Of a stretch of DNA of 64,000 nt, positions 16,633 through 26,783 are shown piece by piece (the first letter of the stretch is position 1; each line of letters opens with the position of its first letter). The position numbers and the translations under genes are program-made. The notes beneath the pieces were generated by a model. The model ran no database searches and was not told where the DNA came from. It saw nothing but the letters and a program-made list of their open reading frames with translations. Origin of the DNA: Pseudolabrys sp963742345 (lineage in GTDB: Bacteria > Pseudomonadota > Alphaproteobacteria > Rhizobiales > Xanthobacteraceae); contig CAVULO010000008.1 in assembly GCA_963742345.1 (NCBI GenBank), positions 1-64,000 of the forward strand. Direction: 5' to 3'.

Positions 16633-18070
16633 TCAATTTTTCTCGACGAGACAGCTCTCGCCGGCAGCTTTCAGCGAGCTGCACACTCGAGCCGCCGCTT
16701 TCATTGACACGAAGGGGCCAATCGAGGCGCGGTAATAGATCCCCTCAGGACCGAGATCGGTGCGGCGCACGATTGGTTCGCGCCCGCCAAGCTGGTTGGG
16801 GAACTTGGCCTGGAGACTTCGAAAGACCGCCTCGGCATCGGCCGCGCTGCGTTCGGAGGCCACCGCAACCGCGTAGCCTCCGCCGGAGGAAGCCTCCGCA
16901 GCGGTTCCCGTACCCTTAGGCATACGGGAGCGAGACGGCGGCGACGCCGCCGAATGGCCATGCGCGTCAGGAGCAAGCGACAGAGGCCTACCGACCGGAA
17001 GCGCCACTGCGGCAGTCTGGTTTGCCACGGGTGCCGCTGGTGCTCAGCTGCGTGATTTGGCAGTCGCGGCCGAGGTATCGGTTTGTCCGGACCCCACGGA
17101 GCGACTAATGACCGTCTGGATCTTCTTCGGCGTCGAGGAAGACGGTGCGGGTACCGGAGCCGGACCGGGGGCAGAGATGTTGCCGTAAGCGCCAGAGGGG
17201 CATTAGCGGGCGGAGGAGCCGCCGGCGCGGGCGCAATCGGCGCGACCGCCCAGATCCGCGGGCGCTGGGCGGAGAGGCGCTCGGGTTGGGAGAGATCGGT
17301 GCCGTTTTCGGCGGCTCCTGAATGTCGGCTGGCCAGCGTGAGACGAATTCTTCGCTCGAGCCAGCGCTCGCTATGGTCGTTTGGCTCAAATCGCTCGGCC
17401 GGTCATCGCCATAATTCGGGACGTTCTCGTTGGGCGCGTTTTCGGCTTTGATGATGGGTGGGAGCGCCGGCATTACAGTCCCTGCGAACACGGCGCGATA
17501 AGCAAATGCGCCAACGGCCCCCAATCCCGCCAAAGCTATCACAGCGATCACCATGACGAGACGATCCCGCCAGCGCGGGCTCGGGAGATCATCGTGATAA
17601 TCATGGGCGCCGTAAGCTTCGCCAGTCTCGGTTGTCTGGATATCGTCATCGTGGCGGTCATCGGACGCGGTGAGCAGCAACGTCGGTCCCTCGGGGCTCG
17701 GCAAAAACCGATCGCCGATCATCTCGGCCGGGCGAAGCCGGCTGGATATAGGGGATGGTTGGGGCGAAGGGGAAATGGAGTGGTCCTCCCCCTGCTGGCG
17801 CTCGGGAGATGCTCCGGCAGCCGCGGCGGCTAATATCGCCTCGGGCGGGATTGGCAATGGCGTGGGGCGCGGTGCGCTTGCTGGCGCAAGTGCGCCGTCT
17901 AGCGCGGCAATCGCTCGCAATAGCTTACGGCGATGGCCTAGCAGGACCCCGAGCTTCTCCAGGTCTTGATCCGTCAGATCGCGCAGAACGTCGGCGTCGA
18001 CCGCGTTCGCGTGGAAAGCGGCCTCGTATTGTTCGAGGCCCAGGCTCCGCAGCCAACCCCCGATGTCCAT
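16633..18070 (-). pseudogene. SAM-domain and SPOR-domain chimeric gene, disrupted
   Basis: From 18070: a SAM domain (MDIGGWLRSLGLEQYEAAFH, LTDQDLEKLGVLLGHRRKLL), a Pro-rich linker, then a region typical of the alphaproteobacterial inner-membrane SPOR protein: YHDDLPSPRWRDRLVMVIAV, ALAGLGAVGAFAYRAVF, PPIIKAENAPNENVPNYGD. The frame is lost by about 17.2 kb. The following frame holds SSSTPKKIQTVISRSVG, an in-frame TGA near 17046, then the C-terminal SPOR domain (GGYAVAVASERSAADAEAV, GIYYRASIGPFVSMKAAARV). SPOR domains bind denuded peptidoglycan. SAM domains are not normally joined to this protein, so the gene is a fusion that later decayed. Confidence 0.7.
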
Positions 18071-18418
18071 GATCGTGATTGTGGGCAGGCGTTAAGGCAT
18101 CTTCCGGGCTAGACGGCGGCGTGGCCAGGGCACTAGCCGAGAAATGACCGGCGGCAACCGCCCATGTCCGCGGGCAGCAAAGCAGTTACGCGGCCGCGAG
18201 GCCACCTAACCGCACCGAGCAAGCGGTATCGTGCGCTGACCGTAAGCACTTGCACTTGTGGACGCCGCGCCTCCCTCGACAAAGGCCGTAAATCGCAATT
18301 CGGCACCCTCTCTTCTGCGCTTCATCCCAGCCCCTCCGCTGAATGAGGTGATGCCCGATCTTTAATCGAGCCAAAAAGGATTAGGTGCCAGGACGGTCGG
18401 CTCAAAGGGGAAAGTCCA
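18071..18418. other. Intergenic, nothing recognised
   Basis: About 350 bases. Only short low-information frames. The right edge carries GGGGAAAG, the likely ribosome site of the small gene at 18419. Confidence 0.4.
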
Positions 18419-18586
18419 ATGAGCTTAGCAGTGGTGATAGCTTTCGAAATCTTGGCCGCGCTCGCGGTCGGCTTCGTAATTGGCCGCATCTGGCAAATCC
18501 GGCGTGATGAGTTAGACCACCGGAATCTCAAGGTGCCGCCCGTCGCGCGCGTTACGCGTCTTCAAAGGCCGCTTAGCGCGACGTAG
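18419..18586 (+). CDS. Small membrane protein, 55 aa
   Basis: ATG at 18419 after GGGGAAAG. One membrane segment near the start (LAVVIAFEILAALAVGFVIG) followed by a basic cytoplasmic tail (RIWQIRRDELDHRNLKVPPV and so on). The N-out or N-in topology cannot be set. No family recognised. The clear hydrophobic segment with basic tail and the ribosome site support a real gene. Confidence 0.5.
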   Translation: MSLAVVIAFEILAALAVGFVIGRIWQIRRDELDHRNLKVPPVARVTRLQRPLSAT

Positions 18587-18770
18587 GCGTCCGCAGCACG
18601 TCGCGCGGCGAATTAGAGGTAGCGCCCGCGTTCGTCGCGGACCGCCACGCCGATGGCGCGCACCCCCGATTACTACTCGACGCGATCGCCGTTCTGCGCA
18701 CCGGCGCGGACGCAAAGCGGTGCGGCATCGGGCAGCATTATGCGTGCCGCATCATGCGCCTTTAAACTGT

Positions 18771-18995
18771 TTATTTGATTCCTGCGGAGGACGGACCTTC
18801 GGCTTCGACACGATGGTCCGTGCGCCAGTCGCGGCGCTGTGGCTTGCCCTCATATCGTGCCCAAGCCTGCGCTTCTGCTCGCCGCTCGGCTGGCGAGAGA
18901 GGCCTGATCAGCTTCGCTGCCTCATGCTGAGATTTGTTGCCGCATCGCGTGCATGTCAGCGTGCGCGGCAATGTCTTCGCGGCAGCGAACCCCAC
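18771..18995 (-). CDS. Small CxxC protein, 74 aa
   Basis: MGFAAAKTLPRTLTCTRCGN contains a CTRC pair that could bind zinc or iron with another partner, followed by KLIRPLSPAERRAEAQAWAR and a charged C-terminus. Only one CxxC pair is present, so a mononuclear zinc site would need a dimer. Similar short proteins are common in Bradyrhizobium-type genomes, by memory. Function unknown. Confidence 0.4.
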   Translation of the reverse strand: MGFAAAKTLPRTLTCTRCGNKSQHEAAKLIRPLSPAERRAEAQAWARYEGKPQRRDWRTDHRVEAEGPSSAGIK

Positions 18996-19074
18996 GTCGA
19001 CAGCATAGCAAACAAGTCACCGCTGTGAGCGCCATGCGTCACCGGGTGTGAACTGTCGGACCCGAGTTACACCG

Positions 19075-19341
19075 TTAATTTGTTCTCAGGAACGATTCTC
19101 CGCCATCTGCGAGGCCGTGCGGCGGATGTGGCTCGCAATAGCGGCGAACGCTTTCCTCAAGCTCGTAGAGGCCGCGCCCGGCACGCACAGCAATACCGAC
19201 CTTGCCTAGTTCGGATAACGTTTTTCCTGATACGCCGAGCCAACGCGCCAGCACCAGGCCGGTGGCGAACCCGTCGTCGACGTGCTTGTCCTTTTCACTT
19301 GTAGACGCGGGTCTTGGTGTGGGGACCGGCGTCGAAGTCAT
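19075..19341 (-). CDS. Short winged-HTH/Nu1-like protein
   Basis: The start at 19341 (MTSTPVPTPRPASTSEKD) is preferred to an upstream ATG. Core: ATGLVLARWLGVSGKTLSEL, GKVGIAVRAGRGLYELEESV, RRYC, the pattern of DNA-binding domains in phage terminase small subunits (Nu1 type). The last 20 residues look out of frame: shifting by one base after RRYCE gives HIRRTASQMAENRS, a better family tail, so the gene may be slightly damaged. No terminase large subunit or other phage gene is near. Confidence 0.5.
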   Translation of the reverse strand: MTSTPVPTPRPASTSEKDKHVDDGFATGLVLARWLGVSGKTLSELGKVGIAVRAGRGLYELEESVRRYCEPHPPHGLADGGESFLRTN

Positions 19342-19411
19342 CGCGTGGTTTCCGTTATGGTTTGTCACCGTCGTGACGGCCGTAGGATGCGCCCCGCGAT
19401 TCTTGACCAAG

Positions 19412-20456
19412 CGTTAAACAGGCGTTCGCGCCGTTTTCGCGATCCGCAGCGCTCTGAGGTGCGCCCGCGCCGTTGCTGCGTTCGGGGGCGGCCTTCGGCG
19501 CGTCGCTCCGGTACGGGGGGATCAGCACCCTTCCTGGCGTGCCCGGTCTGCAATTTAGGCGGTACCTTTAGAGCTTTTCGGCCAGCGGCTCCGATGAGCG
19601 CCCCGTGTCGCTCTTCCTTGAGGGCCTCGTACGCTCCCGGCGGATAGCCTCTCGGAGACCGTCCGACTATCTTGATGACCTGAGTTGTTCATCTTGCGGT
19701 CGCCCGATCGCCGTTCGAGCTCCCGAAGCCGACGCTCTCGGCGTACGCGATAATGGAGCGCGTCTTTGATGCGCCCGCCGGCCCGTCGAGGCAGTCCGCG
19801 CGTCGACGTGTTCCTTGACCACCGCGAGCTCCGCGCCTTCGGTGGCGTGGTCCACGGTCGGAGGCCGAACGGTGGGTGCGGCGTGCCGTTTCCTCGCTCC
19901 CTTCTTCACTTCGGATGGCACTCTCGCTCGCGTACCGAAGAAGATCGAAGCCCTCATTTCCGCATGGCGTGTCGTACCGGCCTCCGTCCGCCGGCAGGTG
20001 CAGGTATCACGTCACTTGGTCTCGAACCGCAGCGCCGGGAGCGCTCGCACGAAGAGGCGCGCCCGGCGCTCACTTCGACCGATCCGCATGCGAGTTATTG
20101 AGTTATTGGCAGGTCCGGCGAACAGCAACGCTGATGCCGCAATCGCTCATGAGCTAACCTCCGCCCCATGACTTGGCGAGCGTGTCCGGTGGCGGGGAAG
20201 AGGCGCCTTCGACGTCCGACTTTACACCTCGGAACCTGCACGCGGCACCGTTACGCATAACCAGGGGCGAGGGCAGGGCGAGCGTCGGCCCGCCGCGGCG
20301 AGCCGCGAAGCTTTATTCGGGCTAGGCGAGCTGCAAAAATATGGTAGGTTCACGCTGTTGAGCGGCCTAGCTGGGCGCGGCAACTTGGAAATCAGTCTAG
20401 GAGCGCTTGCCGAGCTGCCCGGACTTTGCAGTTCCCGTCACCGGAGTCGTGCTGCA
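19412..20456. other. About 1 kb of high-GC DNA without recognisable genes
   Basis: All six frames give arginine/serine/proline-rich readings; the longest is about 120 codons and has no motif. A plus-strand reading near 19915-20020 (LARVPKKIEALISAWRVVPA) looks slightly more protein-like but has no start, ribosome site or family. Probably decayed accessory DNA. Confidence 0.4.
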
Positions 20457-20996
20457 TTAATCCGCGCAATCGCCTAATGTAAATTCTGAGTACGAAATCG
20501 CGGCGCATAGACCAGGACTACTCACGTTTTCAAAGGCTTTTGCCTTCTTGGCCGTCCGCTCAGGCGTCATCCGTTGCTTGGTTTTCCAAACATCTGTAGC
20601 CGTTTCAATGACTTTTTCGGTGTTCCAGCCCGTGAAGCCAAAGATGCCAGCCGCGATATAGTCGAATTGAGGATGGGAGGAACCGAGATCATTCGATTTT
20701 GGGAGCGGAATTTTTAATCTGACAAACTTACCGCCATGGCAGGACACATTCATTATCTCCTCGCCGTCAGCGTCGTGCATTGCCCATAGATCATCGCCAT
20801 TAATCTCTTGCAGTTCTCGATTTATCCGAATAGGCTTCATTTGTTTTAGGTTTAGCATACGATCAGCCGTTTCTAAGCGTCCCCGGAACTCGTCGCAGGT
20901 TGGCACATACGTGTTGGCCGTATTGGCGGCTGAACCGGCTCTTGCCACCGTGATAGTGGTGAATAGGGCGGCTGTGAGAAAAGTTATTACGCGCAT
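20457..20996 (-). CDS. Exported hypothetical protein, 179 aa
   Basis: The start at 20996 gives a signal peptide (MRVITFLTAALFTTITVARA, GSA). The mature part has cysteines at YVPTCDEFRGR, MNVSCHGGKF and SSPGLCAAISY, and an acidic C-terminal end LGDCAD, four in all, fitting two disulfides in the periplasm. No known domain recognised. Codon use is less GC-rich than the DNA to its left. Function unknown. Confidence 0.6.
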   Translation of the reverse strand: MRVITFLTAALFTTITVARAGSAANTANTYVPTCDEFRGRLETADRMLNLKQMKPIRINRELQEINGDDLWAMHDADGEEIMNVSCHGGKFVRLKIPLPKSNDLGSSHPQFDYIAAGIFGFTGWNTEKVIETATDVWKTKQRMTPERTAKKAKAFENVSSPGLCAAISYSEFTLGDCAD

Positions 20997-21299
20997 CGTT
21001 TCAACGTCATGCTCGCTATCAGGATCAAGCTTATCTCTTTTGGTCAAGCAACATCTTGCCGCACCCCGGCTTGGGTTCCGATACCTGCGCAAATATGCAG
21101 GTGTAGCCGCCTACACTGTGGCTCTGTTCGCGCTGGGGTTCGCGCCCTAGCGGCGGAGGGCTGCCTCCGATGCACCAACCGGGCTCAAACATGCCCTGTT
21201 CTCGCATCCATCGCCGTCGCGCCCGCGCCACGTTTTTCAAGTTGAGTTCGCCGGCGCCGCCAGCCAGCGCCAAGCTGGGGTGAGGAATGTGATGAGCCG

Positions 21300-22004
21300 T
21301 CACCAATTGAATTTGTAGTTAACGCCTGCGCGGATGACATTCTCAGTCAGTGAGACGGCACCGGTGTTGCACACCGGCAGCGACACGTGGCAGGTGATTT
21401 TGCCGAAATCAACGAACAGATATTCGGCCTTGGCTGTCCAGTTGTCAGTGAAGGCGACCTCAACTCCCGCGCCAGCGGTCCAGCCGCCCTCTACGAAGTT
21501 GTCCGAGCCGGCCGGTTGCGACAATGCGATCTCGACGTTGGCGAGCGCCAGACCGCCCGTAGCATAAAGAAGGACGCGGTCGAACGCATAGCCTACTCGA
21601 CCGCGCGCGGTGCTCAGCCAATCGCTCTTGGTCTGGCAAGTAGCGCCAGCGGATCCAGCAATCGCGGCGCAACCGGCCGAAGAGGTGCTGCCGGTCAGAC
21701 CAGACCAGTCTAAGTCCGCCTCTAACCCAAACACAAATCGGCCGGTCTGGAAATTTCCACCCAACGTTCCGCCGAAAAGGAATCCATTGGTGTTAAAGCT
21801 GCCGCTCGATATACCGTTCAGGGTCCAATCGCTGCTTCCAAAAGCATAGCCACCGTTAAGGCCGAAATAACCCCCGCCCCAGTTGTAAGTGGCGGCAGGA
21901 AAATAACTTGCCCCAGGCAGCCGCGCCGGTAACGCAATATCGGCTGCGAGCGCTTGGCCTGCCCCCGCAAGTGAAAACATCAACGCAACAAAAACCAGCT
22001 TCAT
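21300..22004 (-). CDS. Omp25/Omp31-like outer-membrane beta-barrel protein
   Basis: 234 residues from the ATG at 22004. Signal peptide KLVFVALMFSLAGAGQALAA, then the family pattern: NWGGGYFGLNGGYAFGSSDW, GFLFGGTLGGNFQTGRFVFG, LEADLDWSGLTGSTSS, a central loop with one cysteine pair, SDWLSTARGRVGYAFDRVLL, YATGGLALANVEI, and a C-terminal strand ENVIRAGVNYKFNW ending in aromatic Trp. Length and motifs match porin-family small barrels of Rhizobiales. It sits alone; it probably stabilises the envelope. Complete. Confidence 0.85.
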   Translation of the reverse strand: MKLVFVALMFSLAGAGQALAADIALPARLPGASYFPAATYNWGGGYFGLNGGYAFGSSDWTLNGISSGSFNTNGFLFGGTLGGNFQTGRFVFGLEADLDWSGLTGSTSSAGCAAIAGSAGATCQTKSDWLSTARGRVGYAFDRVLLYATGGLALANVEIALSQPAGSDNFVEGGWTAGAGVEVAFTDNWTAKAEYLFVDFGKITCHVSLPVCNTGAVSLTENVIRAGVNYKFNW

Positions 22005-22397
22005 GGGACCCCTCAAGAAGATTTTCAGTCTATCGCGTTCAATGCTGCAATACTGTTGCAAACGAGCAACAGCTGAAATCAATCGGCTGACGAGAGTTCG
22101 AGCGATGCGTGGGGACTGCCGCTACGGGGGCCGGGCGGCTGCGGAAGCGAGGACGTGCGCCGTGCGCTTGCGGATGGCCATCGCGAAAGTCGGACAACCG
22201 CACCAGGCCCCGGGTATGCCATAGCGGCAGGTGGCGGCTCGGAAACGGGCCACCCCTTGCTTACGGATCGCCCTATCGCGGTGTCGGCCGAAGGGATGCC
22301 CCGTTTCCCGCCGCTGGTCGATCGAGGAGCCTGGCGCCTCCTATCGTACCTGGATGTGCGCTGTTCGCGAAGTCCGGCCGCCATCAAGGCGAAGAGG

Positions 22398-22526
22398 CTA
22401 CGGGTCAAGAAACCTAATTACCGACAGCGCAGTGGCCGCCGCACCGTTGTCCATGACCGATAAGCTGAGGAAGAACGATGCAGTTGTGATCAACGCAGCG
22501 CCGGAAAGCACCAAAAGGATTCTCAT
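22398..22526 (-). CDS. Very small hydrophobic protein, 42 aa
   Basis: Reads MRILLVLSGAALITTASFFL, SLSVMDNGAAATALSVIRFL, DP. It looks like a signal peptide or a single membrane helix with a short tail. No strong ribosome site. Supported only by its composition. Confidence 0.35.
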   Translation of the reverse strand: MRILLVLSGAALITTASFFLSLSVMDNGAAATALSVIRFLDP

Positions 22527-22656
22527 GGGAACGCTCTGTTACAGAAAATTACGGCCAGGTTGGGCTGTGTCCGGGACGTTATTTCTGGCAGTTGCACATT
22601 GGAGTTAAAAGATTCTTAAGCGCCCCCGTGGATTCTGGAGCCAAGTGCAACAGGGC

Positions 22657-23488
22657 TATGCAAACCGGATTTGAACGTCTTTGCCAAGCTCTTGGAGGAT
22701 TGCCTGAAAAGGGGTCTTGAAGCCCCGGTATTTTCTGGGCGTGAGATTGGCGGTAGTGATGATGTCCTGGATCTCCTCGTCGGACACTTTGTCGATGTCG
22801 ATCTGACAGGGCAATCAGCGTCGTAGTCGGCCGTTAACGTTTTCGATCCTGCCCTTTTGCCACGAGGCATGGGCGTCGCAAAACCAAGTGGTCATAGCGC
22901 GCATGGTCCGCAGCATGGCGTGCTGGGCGAAGGCGGTATCATTGTCGAAAGTGATGGACTTGCGCAGCGCCGGTTGGCTCCGAGCGAACACCGCCAGCAT
23001 AACCGAAATGGTCTCGGCGGCGGTCTTTCCGGCGAGCCGAGCTGCCAGCGTCACGCGCGATTTGCGCTCATGGAGAACCGAGAACCGCCCTCGGTTCTGG
23101 CGTCGACCTTCTTGGGCCGTTGGTGGATGGAGACGCGATCCTTGATGGTATCTTGCGAAGGTCTCGATCGGCGCGGGCGGCGGCGTTTGTGCCGGCGCGT
23201 GAGATAACGCCATACCGCTCGGCCTGCTGGCCTGCTCTGTAGATAAAGGCGTAGATCGTCTCGCAACCCACGGCCCGCAGGGCAGGTTCGTTTCCGCCCT
23301 TGAGTTGGCCTGAAATGTGCTCGGGGGTCCACCCTTCCGCGAGCCGGTCGACAACGAAGGTCCGTAAGGCTCGATCTCTTTCGATCCGCGGCGAGTAGCG
23401 CCCGCTCGGCAGCCTGTTGTGGGAGAGTTCGCGCGCCAGACCGTCGACTTCGGACGACCGATCGCTTGGGCGATCGCCCCGCGTACTA
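22657..23488 (-). pseudogene. IS30-family transposase, nearly complete but frameshifted
   Basis: Pieces in order: GVVRGAIAQAIGRPKSTV, then in another frame LSHNRLPSGRYSPRIERDRA, LRTFVVDRLAEGWTPEHISG, ETIYAFIYRAGQQAE, then FSVLHERKSRVTLAARLAGK, RKSITFDNDTAFAQHAMLRT, DAHASWQKGRIENVNGRLRR, and in a third frame DIDKVSDEEIQDIITTANLT, PRKYRGFKTPFQAIL, LGKDVQIRFA and the stop at 22657. At least three indels and an internal deletion. Closely similar to the fragment at 6.5-6.8 kb. Confidence 0.85.
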
Positions 23489-23726
23489 CGCCTTTCTTGA
23501 CATCCACTGGCAGAAGATCCGAACCAACAATCCACTCGAGCGGATCATGAAAGAGATTCACCGGCGGACCCGTGTTGTTGGAGCATTCCGCGACGGCCAA
23601 TCATGCCTCAACTTGGCGGCCGCACGACTGCGCTACATCGCCGGCACAGCGTGGTCCGCCAAGTGTTACATGAACATGTGACCACTCTATCAGCAGCAGA
23701 TCGTGCACACCGAAGCCGTCGCCTGA
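23489..23726 (+). pseudogene. IS256-family transposase, C-terminal fragment
   Basis: Reads AFLDIHWQKIRTNNPLERIM, KEIHRRTRVVGAFRDGQSCL, NLAAARLRYIAGTAWSAKCY, MNM, then a TGA that most likely replaced an Arg codon, followed by PLYQQQIVHTEAVA and the natural stop. The NNPLER-KEI-RRT-VVGAF block is diagnostic for mutator-type (IS256) transposases. It abuts the IS30 scar head to head at about 23490. Confidence 0.85.
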
Positions 23727-23878
23727 TCAAATGTGCGAAAGATTCTGGACACTACTGTGGCGGCCGCTTCGACCCAGAAAAATGGACATTGATAGACCCT
23801 CACTGGTGCGGTAAGACGCCTGGAAACTATGCGGGGTGGCATTTGCCCGCCGTGAGCTCAACAACTACAGTATTAGCA

Positions 23879-24705
23879 ATGCAGAGCGAAACGGCCTCCT
23901 CGGCTTCGGTCAAAGGCGCTGCAATCGCCGGCTTCGAAGAGCTCTTGGGCGGGCATTCGCTATTGGCGGGTATCGCATCTCATCGGGGTACGTGACTTAC
24001 GGCATCGCTATGCGCGATCGAAGCTCGGCCAGCTTTGGCTGACGTTGTCGACTGCCGTCATGATCGGGATGCTGGCGGCTGTCTGGTCGCTGCTGTGGAA
24101 TCAGCCGATCCGCGAACTGATGCCGTTTCTCGGCGTGGGCCTCATCATATGGAATTACCTGTCGCAAGTGCTCATAGACTGCACGTCAATCTTCATCGAT
24201 CAGGGCAACTTATATCGAAACCAAAAGATGAACTTTTCGGTATCGATCTATTCTGTGATTTACAAGAACACGATCATGCTTGCCCACAGCCTGATCATCA
24301 TCGTCGTTCTCATCGTCGCTTTCGACGTCCCCGTCAACTGGTATCTTTTGCAGATTGTGCCAGCGTTCGGACTCACCTGGATTGGAATGGTCTGGTTGGG
24401 ATACGTTATCGCCATGACATGCGTACGCTATCGCGATATCATTCAAGTGATTACTACATGGTTGCACGGTCCTATTCTATATCACGCCGGTGATGTGGAA
24501 GCCCAATTTCCTTCCGCGCCAGTATCATTCAATCATTGAATTCAACCCGTTGGCCCAGTTCTTGGAGATTCTGCGCAATCCGCTCTTGGGGCAGCCAGTC
24601 AGCTCCTATGCCTGGCTTAGCACCACGGTGATCGCGCTTGGGGGTGGCCTCATCGCACTTGCTGTGATCGGCCGCTATCAACGCCGTATAATTTTTTGGA
24701 TGTAA
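23879..24705 (+). pseudogene. Polysaccharide ABC exporter permease (Wzm type), two frameshifts
   Basis: Starts at 23879 (MQSETASSASVKGAAIAGFE, ELLGGHS). One extra base near 23957 moves the frame to YWRVSHLIGVRDLRHRYARS, KLGQLWLTLSTAVMIGML and a run of membrane segments (PFLGVGLIIWNYLSQVL, MLAHSLIIIVVLIVAFDVPV, FGLTWIGMVWLGYVIAMTCV). A second extra base near 24468 moves it to FYITPVMWKPNFLP, FNPLAQFLEILRNPLLG and the last helix, ending at 24705. Corrected, the protein is a full ABC-2-type permease with the family's RHRY motif and FYITPVMW motif. It stands 16 bases before the ATPase gene. As written it cannot be made in one piece. Confidence 0.8.
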
Positions 24706-24721
24706 GTCGCGGATCGGCCTG

Positions 24722-25666
24722 ATGGCTCGCATCACTCTGAAAAATGTCGTTGTTGATTTTCCGATCGTCAACGCGTCGTCTCAATCGCTTCAACTCCGGC
24801 TGTTCCAGTCACTGGGAGGCAAACTGACATCCCACCACAAAACGGTGGTAGTCCGGGCGCTCGACGGCGTCGATCTCACGCTCGGGGATGGCGATCGCGT
24901 CGGTATTATCGGCCACAATGGATCGGGCAAAACGACCTTGCTTCGTGTCTTGGCCGGGGTCTATCAGCCCGGGCAAGGTTCCGCGACGATCGAAGGTTCG
25001 ATATCGTCGTTCACCGATCTCACGCTCGGGATGGATCCGGAATCGACCGGGTGGGAGAACATCATCTTCCGCTGCGCCTTTATGGGCATGAGCTTTCGCG
25101 AGGCAAGACGCCGTACCCCCGCCATCGCGGAGTTTTCCGAGCTTGGGGAATATCTCAATCTGCCGACGCGAACCTATTCGACCGGCATGTTTCTTCGACT
25201 TGCGTTTGCGATCTCGACGTCCATCGATCCGGAAATCCTAATCATGGACGAGATGATTTCTGCCGGCGACGCGCAGTTTATCGAGAAGGCGAAGCGACGA
25301 CTGACTGAAGTAGTTGATAAGGCTAATATCCTAGTGCTTGCGTCGCATGATATGGATGTGATTCAAAAAATCTGCAACAAGGTGGTCTGGTTGGAGCGAC
25401 GGAACTATCAAGCAGTTGGGACCGGCGGAGTGCGTCGTGCAGGCGTATCTGAGCTTCTACGGCAACACCAAGGGCTGAGCCGAGAGGAGCAGAAGGGGTT
25501 GGGCCGCTGCCCGACCACAGAGCAGCCTCGGAGTCCTTTTAGGATTGTCAGTTTGCAAGTTAGAGCTTGCTGCGGCGACATGCGCCCGAACTACAGTGGA
25601 GCCCATGTCGTCGGGCGTGCTTTGATCGGCGATGGTTGGGGATGCGTCCGCTGCAACGGTGTCTGA
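24722..25666 (+). CDS. Polysaccharide ABC exporter ATPase (Wzt type), altered C-terminus
   Basis: Walker A GIIGHNGSGKTTLLR near residue 65, Q-loop region, family-typical degenerate signature YSTGMFLRLAFA, Walker B EILIMDEMISAGDA, and H-loop LVLASHDMD. This matches the short Wzt/TagH ATPases that drive O-antigen or capsule export. After WLERR an extra base near 25399 shifts the frame; the ancestral reading is GTIKQLGPAECVVQAYLSFY, GNTKG with a stop at 25476-25478, giving about 252 residues. As written translation runs on to 25666, adding about 85 foreign residues after the ATPase core. The core is complete and may still work. It forms an operon with the permease. Confidence 0.8.
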   Translation: MARITLKNVVVDFPIVNASSQSLQLRLFQSLGGKLTSHHKTVVVRALDGVDLTLGDGDRVGIIGHNGSGKTTLLRVLAGVYQPGQGSATIEGSISSFTDLTLGMDPESTGWENIIFRCAFMGMSFREARRRTPAIAEFSELGEYLNLPTRTYSTGMFLRLAFAISTSIDPEILIMDEMISAGDAQFIEKAKRRLTEVVDKANILVLASHDMDVIQKICNKVVWLERRNYQAVGTGGVRRAGVSELLRQHQGLSREEQKGLGRCPTTEQPRSPFRIVSLQVRACCGDMRPNYSGAHVVGRALIGDGWGCVRCNGV

Positions 25667-25824
25667 TCGGACCGTCTCGTCGAGCTTCGCTTGAAATGCC
25701 CCCTCGACCACGAGGGCGGGTGGCCGAAGCGGAGGGGCCACAATTTGGGAATCCGCCCACGAAACGGCCCTTTCGGAGGATTCGGATTTTTGTTATTCTA
25801 GAGGAGATCTCATTGGAGGGACTG

Positions 25825-26260
25825 GTGAGCTTTCCAACAAGAGCACTCCTTTCGGGGCAAGCCGTAATCGCGGCGCTGTTGTTCCTGTCCTCGTCCTCCG
25901 CTTCGACTAAGGCGCAAACACCTCCGAAATTGCATAGCATGCGGGACATTGGTATGGCGCTGCGTTCGTGCATGAGGCCACCTCCGATCGCCTATCCCGG
26001 AATGCAAATGACGGCGTTTCAGCTTCAATGTCACTGGTGGAGTTGAGAATGGACCTCGGATAACGTATTCTACTCCAGGTGCACCTGAGCAGGTACGGGC
26101 AGCCTATGAACGTGCCTTGTTGGATTCGCTGAATCATTGCAGGCCGCTTCCATTCTCTCCTGATCTGGGAGCAGCAATTGCGGGCCAACCCTACGTCCTT
26201 CGATTTATTGAGAATAGGTCGCGGCTACCAGGCGTCCTCACGGAAATCACAGAACGATGA
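25825..26260 (+). pseudogene. Exported TonB-C-terminal-like protein, frameshifted
   Basis: GTG start at 25825 after GGAGG. Signal-peptide-like start (SFPTRALLSGQAVIAALLFL), then AQTPPKLHSMRDIGMALRSC, MRPPPIAYPGMQMT. Near 26015-26022 one extra base shifts the frame; the next frame continues FSFNVTGGVENGPRITYSTP, EQVRAAYERALLDSLNHCRP, LPFSPDLGAAIAGQPYVLRF, and stops at 26260. The second half resembles the C-terminal domain found in TonB-like periplasmic proteins common in Bradyrhizobium. Without repair, only the first half is made. Confidence 0.65.
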
Positions 26261-26615
26261 ATGGGCGGTGCAGCGCGGCCGCTACATGAGCCTGGAAACA
26301 ATCGCGCCTTTTGAGCGATGATCCGATCGTCAAGTTGCCCGCCGTGCAACCTGACAACCCCGGCCAAACCCGCCGGAGATCACGACGGCCTCGCCGCTGT
26401 TACACCACGCGATGGGACACGATCCTTGTGGCTACCGCCGTCCCAGGGCAAAATGGTGGATCGAAGGTCAGCGAACGTTTTGGACCATTCGAAGCCAGGA
26501 AGGCGCTTGGGGCGGTTGGCCCCTCAATCAGTCGAACGCGGGCAACCTAGCGCCGTTATGCTGCTTCACCGGTCGTGGGGCGGGGCGAGCTCCCGGCATC
26601 AACGCGACTAGGTGG

Positions 26616-26783
26616 AAGTCACTGCGCCGTTTAGGGGCGGACAAATCCTCGGAAGTCGCGCGGTTGGCGGGCCTTGCGTTCGGCATACTTAGCGCGTATC
26701 AAATTGCCCGTCTGGAGCGTGGGGAGTATCGTCGTCCAATTGACCCTCTGGTTTTGTTGACGAAATTTAAGACCCATGGCTGA
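26616..26783 (+). pseudogene. XRE-type helix-turn-helix fragment
   Basis: Reads KSLRRLGADKSSEVARLAGL, AFGILSAYQIARLERGEYRR, PIDPLVLLTKFKTHG. SAYQIARLERGEY is the recognition-helix end of a XRE domain; an insertion within ARLAGLAFGIL disturbs the turn. No start codon in a sensible place, so it is probably a relic. Its stop overlaps the start of the next small gene. Confidence 0.5.

Noticed and set aside
19412..20456. Possible phage terminase or other genes in the 1-kb gap
   Set aside because: No consistent frame, start or motif was found in any of the six frames.
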